Program-made: the position numbers and the translations under genes
In this document: positions 5,464-10,181 of the stretch, piece after piece
Numbering within the stretch: position 1 is the stretch's first letter
Layout: each line of letters starts with the position of its first letter
The notes under the pieces: model-generated
What the model saw: the letters and a program-made list of their open reading frames with translations, nothing else
Told to the model about the DNA's origin: nothing
Database searches by the model: none
From: Clostridia bacterium
GTDB lineage: Bacteria; Bacillota; Clostridia; Oscillospirales; CAG-272
Direction of reading: 5' to 3'
Assembly (NCBI GenBank): GCA_017386965.1
Contig: JAFOGE010000103.1
Location: forward strand, 1 to 10,181
Length of the DNA: 10,181 bases

Positions 5464-8400
5464 TTATGCCTCGGTGTTCTCTGCCTGGGCAGCGGCTGCA
5501 GTAGCCTCCTGCTCCTCGAAGTAGGAAACCGGAACGCCGGCAACCAGCATCTTGAGCAGTCCGCTCTCAACCATCTCCTCAACCGTCTGGTAAGGCAGGC
5601 GGTAGTCAACCTCAGCTGCGTCGAGCTTGGGAAGCTCCATCTTCTCTGCGCAGAGCTTTTCGATCAGCTCAAGTGCATACTTGAACTTGCGCTCGCCCTT
5701 GATCTTCATCAGAACAGGTACGCTTGCGTACTTCTTCTTGGAAGAAACATCGATGATACCGTACTTGGTATCTGCCAGCTCGGCAGGATCAAGAGCCAGG
5801 TAGAGGTACAGGGTCTTGGTCTTTGCGTTGATCTTGGCAACGTGTGCTCTGCCGCGGTTGAAGGCCTCGTAGTTCCAGCTTACGCGGTTCTTAATGCCCT
5901 TATGACCAAGCAGTGCATTCTTGATTGCATTGTAGTAATCCTGAACGTTGCCCTGGGACTGTACCAGTCTGGACTCGAAGCTCTTGCGATAACGGGTTAC
6001 GATGCGGATCTCTCCGTTGCGCTCCTGCTCAAGCAGTGCGGCGTACTCGTCGGGCTGAGCCTTCGCGTCGATGTACTTCAGATCCAATCCGGCAAATCCG
6101 CCGAAGGAGAATCCGTCGTCATCATCGTCGTTGTCGTTATCGTTGTCATCATCCTCAGCCTCTGCTTCGGGCTCAACAACGGCAACGGCCTCAACACTAT
6201 CGTCGGGATCGGGCTCGTTGGTGATCAGTCTTGCGATGAGCTCGCGGATGATCGCCTTCTTGACGGTGTTGGAGATCTCATTGATCCAGCTATCGGGAAT
6301 GTTTGCATCTCCTGCCTGCTCAACGGCCTCTGCAATGGTAGCCTCGGTGGTTCCCTCGACAGCCTTTGCTGCAATTCCGTTCTCGGCAAGTCTTGCGAAT
6401 GCGGTTTCTACGCTTGCGGCAACAACCTCTGCGATGTCTGCATCGGCGCCGCTCTCGATGAATGCCTGAACAGCATCCTCGTCTACTACGGGAGCCGCGG
6501 TCTGCATGGTTGCGTTCATTGCGTCTGCAACGATTGCGTCCACGACCTTGCGGAAGTCCTCGGAGTTCATAGTGCCGGCAGCAAGTACCACTGCATCCTC
6601 TGCGTCTGCGGAGTCGTTGAGTGCGTCCTCCATAGCAGCGGCAACAGCAGCCTGGAGCGCTTCCTCGTCTGCCTCTGCTTCCTCTGCAGCGGGCTCGGTT
6701 TCTGCAAGCTCCTCGGCAACGGCATCTGCCATCTCCTCGGCAACGGTGTTTTCCTCTTCCAGAGAAATCTCGGAAGCCTCGTCCTTGAGCTCCTCGATTG
6801 CCTCTGCAACGGCCTCCTCGGTAGCCTCTGCATCGGCAGCGACCTCCTCGGTTTCGGCCTCGACGTCGATCTTCTCCTCGACCTCGTCCAGAGTCTCCTC
6901 GATTGCCTCGTCCACGTCAACCTTATCCTCAACCTCGACAGGCTCAACTGCGGGAACCTCACCCTCGGTGTCGATAACCACTGCCTGGTTCTTTTCGTCG
7001 CGGATGCGGCGCAGGTACAGGCCTACGAAGAACATGACTGCGAGCAGTACCAGAATCAGCGCGATCAGAAGCGCGATGCCGGGTGCGGTAAGCCAGAAGG
7101 GAGTGTGGAAGGCGGGAGCAACTGCAACGGTAAGAGCAGCCGTTCCGGTCAGACCGTCGATCTGGTAGTAGCCCTCGTGAACGGTTACGGTGCAACCGGC
7201 CTTGTCGGCTACCTTAACGAGCTTGTCGCCCTCGTAGAAGTAAAGATCATCTGCAGTCAGCTCGTCGCAATCGTTGCAGTACATACCGGCGGTGATCGGA
7301 AGGATCAGAGAGTAGGTACCGTCCATGTTGTTGACGATCTGCAGGGTGTAAGCGGTGTAATGCTTTGCGCCGTTGACGGTAGCGGGAACCAGCGTTGCGG
7401 TTACGTTACCGGGAACGCCGTTTGCACCGCTGATGAAGAGCTGGTATGCTCCGTCCTGCGTTGCAACGGGCAGATACTGACGGTTCACGGTCAGCGTAGC
7501 CTCCAGAGAGGTAACGGCGTTGCCGCTGGCATCAGTGAATGCATAGTTGCTGTCGGTCGGCAGGGTTGCCAAAACCGTGTAAACACCGTAGTCTGCGGTG
7601 CCTGCGAATGCAGTACCGTTGACGGTGTAGGTGATCAGTGCACGAACCGCTGCGGGAAGCTCTCCGCCAACAACGATGTTGAAGAGCTCTGCGTTCTCGT
7701 TCGTTCCCTTGGTTCCGGTCACGGTCAGATCATCGAAGGATACCTGATAGATCGCCTTCTCGATCACGACCTGTGCGGATGCTGCAACACCCTGTGCGAA
7801 CACGAGGTTGGTTGCATCGGGAGTAGCAAAGGTGATCGTGTAGGTTCCTACGGCACCGTAGCCGGCAGGATATGCGATCACGAGAGCGTACTCGTTGTTG
7901 TTTGCGTCATAGCCCAGAGCCTCGATGGTTTCGAGTGCGCCGTAGGTCATCGTAAGGGAGTCGGCGCTGATCTTTACGTCAACGATCTCGATCGGCTTTA
8001 CGGTAACAGTGACCTTTACGGGATCCACAACGTAGTTACCGCCAAGGTTTACGGTAGCGTAAGCCTCGTAGGTGCCTGCGGAGGGAGCGTTGAGATCAAC
8101 CGTAACACCGGTGATCGCAAGGCCGGTTACCTCGGTGCTTCCGTCCATCAGCTTGGGAAGGTTGGAAACCTCCAGACCCTCATAAGCCGTTTTGCCGGTT
8201 GCAAAGGTGGTGGTGGCGGTAGCAGTCTTGCCGGTTTCCCAAGTCAGCTGCTTGGGAACGATGCGAGCAGGGATCGTAACCGTAAGAGCCTTACTGTTCT
8301 TGACCAGCTCTACAACGATCTTTTGCTCTCCGACGTCTGCAGACTCAAACTTTGCACTCCGGATCGTAATGCCGGAGCCTGCAGCAGCCTTTACGTCTGC

Positions 8401-8613
8401 ATCGGTGGTTCCGTCATAGATCTTGGTGTAAAGTCCGCCTTCTACGTCATAGCCAACGTCAAGCTCGGTTGCGACGTCAACTGTTTCGGTTTTGGCTTCG
8501 TTTGCGGCGAATGTCGTAACGGCAAGGCAACCGACCAAGCATACAGCCATCAGCAGGACTGCAAGCATGGAGAAGCGGATGCTTTGTCTTGTCTTCATGC
8601 GTTGATTTTTCAT
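5464..8613 (-). CDS. Large Ig-repeat transmembrane protein with an acidic linker and conserved C-terminal domain
   Basis: Function unknown; 1049 residues. An export signal spans about 1-37 (basic start, hydrophobic 14-33, possible cleavage near TTFAA). LVGC at 26-29 also fits a lipobox, so a lipoprotein is possible. The external part has about four Ig-like modules (approximately 44-117, 118-206, 207-287, 288-377). The first contains IYDGTTDADV (65-74), the signature of YDG/MBG-type domains of bacterial surface proteins. A further domain (378-500) has Cys446, Cys449 and Cys474. One membrane helix (about 507-534) is followed by RRIRDEK, putting the rest in the cytoplasm. Residues 545-835 are Ala/Glu-rich and strongly acidic, ending in an Asp/Asn run. 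The basic C-terminal domain (about 845-1010: TRYRKSFESRLVQSQ, NRVSWNYEAFNRGR, TLYLYLALDP, KKYASVPVLMKIK, YRLPY) matches a domain I recall from clostridial proteins. GGAAGGG precedes the ATG by 10 bases. Confidence 0.85.
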   Translation of the reverse strand: MKNQRMKTRQSIRFSMLAVLLMAVCLVGCLAVTTFAANEAKTETVDVATELDVGYDVEGGLYTKIYDGTTDADVKAAAGSGITIRSAKFESADVGEQKIVVELVKNSKALTVTIPARIVPKQLTWETGKTATATTTFATGKTAYEGLEVSNLPKLMDGSTEVTGLAITGVTVDLNAPSAGTYEAYATVNLGGNYVVDPVKVTVTVKPIEIVDVKISADSLTMTYGALETIEALGYDANNNEYALVIAYPAGYGAVGTYTITFATPDATNLVFAQGVAASAQVVIEKAIYQVSFDDLTVTGTKGTNENAELFNIVVGGELPAAVRALITYTVNGTAFAGTADYGVYTVLATLPTDSNYAFTDASGNAVTSLEATLTVNRQYLPVATQDGAYQLFISGANGVPGNVTATLVPATVNGAKHYTAYTLQIVNNMDGTYSLILPITAGMYCNDCDELTADDLYFYEGDKLVKVADKAGCTVTVHEGYYQIDGLTGTAALTVAVAPAFHTPFWLTAPGIALLIALILVLLAVMFFVGLYLRRIRDEKNQAVVIDTEGEVPAVEPVEVEDKVDVDEAIEETLDEVEEKIDVEAETEEVAADAEATEEAVAEAIEELKDEASEISLEEENTVAEEMADAVAEELAETEPAAEEAEADEEALQAAVAAAMEDALNDSADAEDAVVLAAGTMNSEDFRKVVDAIVADAMNATMQTAAPVVDEDAVQAFIESGADADIAEVVAASVETAFARLAENGIAAKAVEGTTEATIAEAVEQAGDANIPDSWINEISNTVKKAIIRELIARLITNEPDPDDSVEAVAVVEPEAEAEDDDNDNDNDDDDDGFSFGGFAGLDLKYIDAKAQPDEYAALLEQERNGEIRIVTRYRKSFESRLVQSQGNVQDYYNAIKNALLGHKGIKNRVSWNYEAFNRGRAHVAKINAKTKTLYLYLALDPAELADTKYGIIDVSSKKKYASVPVLMKIKGERKFKYALELIEKLCAEKMELPKLDAAEVDYRLPYQTVEEMVESGLLKMLVAGVPVSYFEEQEATAAAAQAENTEA
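6115..6153 (-). repeat. Asp/Asn codon tract in the large surface-protein gene
   Basis: Thirteen successive GAY/AAY codons encode residues 821-833 (DDDNDNDNDDDDD), giving a low-complexity trinucleotide stretch prone to length change. It sits exactly between the acidic linker and the conserved C-terminal domain. Confidence 0.85.
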
Positions 8614-8670
8614 TACACATCAACCCTTCCGTTTAAATTTCGCAGGTCAGCAGCGCAAAAAGGAGCGCTT

Positions 8671-8680
8671 TTGCATGCAA
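8671..8680. repeat. Perfect 10-bp palindrome at the start of the leader
   Basis: TTGCATGCAA is self-complementary and lies just after the expected transcription start (about 8682) of the large surface-protein gene. It could be an operator or part of a leader hairpin. The ~69-nt leader also holds AGCGC/GCGCT around a T-rich loop. Confidence 0.4.
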
Positions 8681-8688
8681 CCTGATTC

Positions 8689-8717
8689 ATTATAACATAA
8701 TAAGGAATCAATGTCAA
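8689..8717 (-). promoter_or_regulatory. Perfect consensus sigma-A promoter of the large surface-protein gene
   Basis: On the minus strand TTGACA (8717-8712), a 17-bp spacer and TATAAT (8694-8689), with TG one base before the -10 box (extended -10). Every consensus base is present, predicting strong basal expression. The expected start near 8682 leaves a leader of about 69 nt. Confidence 0.93.
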
Positions 8718-8966
8718 TACAAAATTCTTCTTTTTCGGGAATCTTTTTCGAAAAAAACGTCGTTTTTCTGCAACTTTATTTGTTTTTTGGGTCTGATCCT
8801 TCCATTTTCTTCCAATGTGCAAAAAAAAAGACCGGCATTCCGCTGTTTTTGCATCCCAGGGGGCCTTTTACACGTAAGAGCATCCTGCGTTTCCTTTTCG
8901 TTTGCGATCGGTTGAGCAGCAGAGCCTCTTTTGAAGTGCGGGATCGTCGCGTGGCTTTCGTTTTAC
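8718..8966. other. Gene-free A/T-rich spacer
   Basis: Between the surface-protein promoter and the terminator of the next gene. It contains A/T-rich sequence just upstream of the -35 box (8718-8785), which could act as an UP-type element, and a run of nine A at 8821-8829 beside a short CGG/CCG hairpin. I find no convincing gene: open frames crossing it have no ribosome binding site and run through the promoter or terminator. Confidence 0.6.
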
Positions 8967-8996
8967 AAAAAGGGCTCCTCCGTCCCCGGAGAAGCC
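8967..8996 (-). terminator. Intrinsic terminator of the nuclease-like gene
   Basis: On the minus strand GGCTTCTCCG (8996-8987), loop GGGA and CGGAGGAGCC (8982-8973) form a 10-bp stem with one G-T wobble, followed by C and five Ts (8971-8967). On the plus strand the same hairpin is followed by T-runs at 9001-9013, so it can act in both directions. It lies 22 bp past the stop codon at 9019. Confidence 0.85.
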
Positions 8997-9018
8997 GCAG
9001 TTTTTGTTTTTTTCTTCC

Positions 9019-9855
9019 TTATATGTCGCCCTCGGAGGCATTGCTCTCCTCTTTTCGGGCAAACAGCATGCTTCGCCCGCCGGAGGGCACTTGCTCCAGC
9101 ACCCCCAGCGCGCAGAGGGCGCGCACTGCGGAATAGGCATCCCTTCCACGCAGGCCCGTATGCTCGGAAAAGGTCTTGACCGGAAAGCGCTCCGGAAGCT
9201 CCCTTGGAAGAAGCTCCCGATAATCCGCAGGACGTGTAAGGGAAAGCTCCCCCAAAAGTGCGAGGGGGAGGCGCTCGTAAAGACGACTTCCCCGCTTTCG
9301 GTCGCGCGACCATCCGCACAAGAGCCGCAGATCCTGCACCTCCAAAAAGAGCAGACGCAGGTGAAACCGCGGATTTCGCAGGTACGGGGCAAGGCTGTAA
9401 AGCTTTGGCAAAACGTGCAACGGTCCCCCTTTTGCTGGGGAGCGGCGGCGCGGAGAGCATTCCCCGCTCTCAGGATCCAGCCAGGACACCCAACGCAGGG
9501 CAGGAATCGGATGCACGACCGTAACGTGGCAATCCGTATGCTCCAGGTAGTACGCGATCTTGCGTTGCATGGGATAAAACGCACCCGTCTGCACCTCAAG
9601 GATCGCATCCCCCACGCGGACGTCCGCAACGTAACGGGTGTTCGCAATTCCAACCTCGTGGCAGGAGGGATCCTCGCAAAGAAATCTTTTTATGACCGCG
9701 TGCATGCGTTTTTCCTGCAACGTACCGACACCGTTCGCTCCCTCACTCCGCGGAGATAAGAGCGCCTCGGCGCAAAGCGCGGAGAAGCGTTCCGCATCTG
9801 CCTGCGCGCAGGCAGGGATCTGCAGTTCCTTCTTTTTGCCCTTTTGAACGACCAT
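9019..9855 (-). CDS. Putative PD-(D/E)XK nuclease-like protein with C-terminal winged helix
   Basis: I do not recognise a named family; 278 residues, predicted soluble. The N-terminal half has the spacing of a PD-(D/E)XK fold. An early helix has E48 (LQEKRMHAVIKRFL, 46-59), then D78 in RYVADVRVGDAILEVQTGAF with E87-x-Q89, where Gln replaces the usual Lys as in some family members such as CoiA-like proteins, and K99 in a following helix. Residues 103-125 look like a core strand region (THCHVTVVHP-like segment, then RWVSWLDPESGE). The C-terminal part (about 218-268: LPERFPVKTFSEHTGL, DAYSAVRALCALGVLEQV, then GRSMLFARK) looks like a winged helix. GAGGAGG lies 12 bases before ATG 9855, a longish gap, but no nearer in-frame start exists. 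It is 60 bp downstream of the helicase gene on the same strand, so probably one operon, suggesting DNA repair or processing. The nuclease call rests on pattern reading only. Confidence 0.6.
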   Translation of the reverse strand: MVVQKGKKKELQIPACAQADAERFSALCAEALLSPRSEGANGVGTLQEKRMHAVIKRFLCEDPSCHEVGIANTRYVADVRVGDAILEVQTGAFYPMQRKIAYYLEHTDCHVTVVHPIPALRWVSWLDPESGECSPRRRSPAKGGPLHVLPKLYSLAPYLRNPRFHLRLLFLEVQDLRLLCGWSRDRKRGSRLYERLPLALLGELSLTRPADYRELLPRELPERFPVKTFSEHTGLRGRDAYSAVRALCALGVLEQVPSGGRSMLFARKEESNASEGDI

Positions 9856-9915
9856 AGATGCGTTTTTCCTCCTCTGTGCGACGTTGCAAAGACCTTGAGG
9901 CGTACCCGCAGCCGG

Positions 9916-10181
9916 TTACGGAATGCGCTTGAGCTTGGCGTAGGTGGCCATCAGCTTCTTCGTTCCGACACGCTCAAAGGTGACCTCGTAGAGAATATCC
10001 GCTCCCATCGGCTTGGCGGAAAGGATCTCTCCCTCGCCAAAGGTGGGGTGCGTAACGCGATCTCCGGGCGAAAGCTTCTCCTGTGCGCTCCGCTTGGGTG
10101 CGCTCTGCAGGGGCTTTCCAACCGTGATCTGCTCCCCAAATCCGCGAGAAGCAGGACGCGCGCCCATCGAAGACGGAACAC
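9916..10181 (-). CDS. pcrA: ATP-dependent DNA helicase PcrA/UvrD, C-terminal end (cut by window edge)
   Basis: Only the last 88 or so codons are present; the frame stays open to the window edge, so the start and helicase core lie to the right. The visible part is a flexible Arg/Ser/Gly-rich stretch (SSMGARPASRGFG) followed by the small Tudor-like C-terminal domain typical of Bacillota PcrA: PGDRVTHPTFGEGEILSAK, then YEVTFERVGTKKLMATYAKLKRI. PcrA is a superfamily 1A 3'-5' helicase acting in nucleotide excision repair, in rolling-circle replication and in removing RecA or stalled RNA polymerase; the C-terminal domain contacts RNA polymerase in studied species. ATG 10165-10167 is internal and not the true start. 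UvrD/PcrA naming cannot be settled without the core. Confidence 0.85.
   Translation of the reverse strand, partial: VPSSMGARPASRGFGEQITVGKPLQSAPKRSAQEKLSPGDRVTHPTFGEGEILSAKPMGADILYEVTFERVGTKKLMATYAKLKRIP

Noticed and set aside
5842..8685. A 947-codon open frame on the plus strand almost coextensive with the large surface-protein gene.
   Set aside because: It is in exact codon register with the minus-strand gene. Its stops would need TTA, CTA or TCA codons in that gene, which the gene avoids through codon bias. It has no ribosome binding site, an odd Cys/Gly/Val-rich composition and no domain, and it runs through the gene's perfect promoter region.
8820..8845. Run of nine A next to a CGG/CCG hairpin as a second leftward terminator.
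   Set aside because: The stem is only about three pairs, no gene ends close by, and a better terminator already lies at 8967-8996.
8711..9136. Plus-strand open frame of 141 codons between the surface-protein promoter and the nuclease-like gene.
   Set aside because: It crosses a bidirectional terminator and enters the nuclease-like gene antisense. It has low-complexity Phe-rich sequence from A/T runs and no convincing start signal.
8868..9653. Long minus-strand frame overlapping the nuclease-like gene in another frame.
   Set aside because: It is Arg/Cys/Ser-rich, lacks a ribosome binding site and runs through the terminator at 8967-8996. The frame at 9019-9855 has the ribosome binding site and motifs.

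Overview
The window looks like a chromosomal segment of a Gram-positive, moderately GC-rich Bacillota bacterium, most likely a member of the Clostridia (Oscillospirales/Christensenellales-like). The evidence is a PcrA-type helicase tail, sigma-A promoters, strong Shine-Dalgarno sites with a TTG start, a membrane-bound XRE regulator, and a C-terminal domain I associate with clostridial proteins. No rRNA, tRNA, transposase, phage gene or CRISPR array is visible. The taxonomic placement is inference.

Layout. Positions 1-441 hold no gene but a dense block of repeats: degenerate ~40-bp tandem units, each with a small hairpin whose arms co-vary, a long A/T inverted repeat, three adjacent GC-rich hairpins, and a terminator-like hairpin facing right. 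Next comes a leftward cysE-tmk operon (serine O-acetyltransferase, dTMP kinase; 458-1851). It shares a divergent promoter region with a rightward two-component system (OmpR-type response regulator and an intramembrane-sensing-type histidine kinase; 1996-3788). A perfect 21-bp bidirectional terminator (3856-3903) separates the kinase from a leftward PAP2-like membrane protein with degenerate catalytic motifs (3923-4582) and a leftward XRE regulator with a multi-helix membrane domain (4691-5296). An intergenic segment with overlapping inverted repeats follows.

The centrepiece is a 1049-residue leftward surface protein (5464-8613): export signal, tandem YDG/MBG-like Ig-type domains, one membrane helix, a ~290-residue very acidic Ala/Glu-rich cytoplasmic linker ending in an Asp/Asn tract, and a conserved basic C-terminal domain of unknown function. 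It has a perfect consensus promoter (TTGACA, 17 bp, TATAAT with an extended -10) and a terminator-like hairpin of its own. Further right, a leftward protein with PD-(D/E)XK nuclease-like residues and a C-terminal winged-helix-like segment (9019-9855) lies 60 bp downstream of the truncated 3' end of a pcrA-type helicase gene (9916-10181).

Most genes are ordinary housekeeping or accessory genes in short transcription units. The parts that best fit 'undescribed' are the structured repeat block at the left edge, the large Ig/acidic/unknown-domain transmembrane protein, and the nuclease-like protein beside pcrA. I see no clear multi-gene defence or biosynthetic system.
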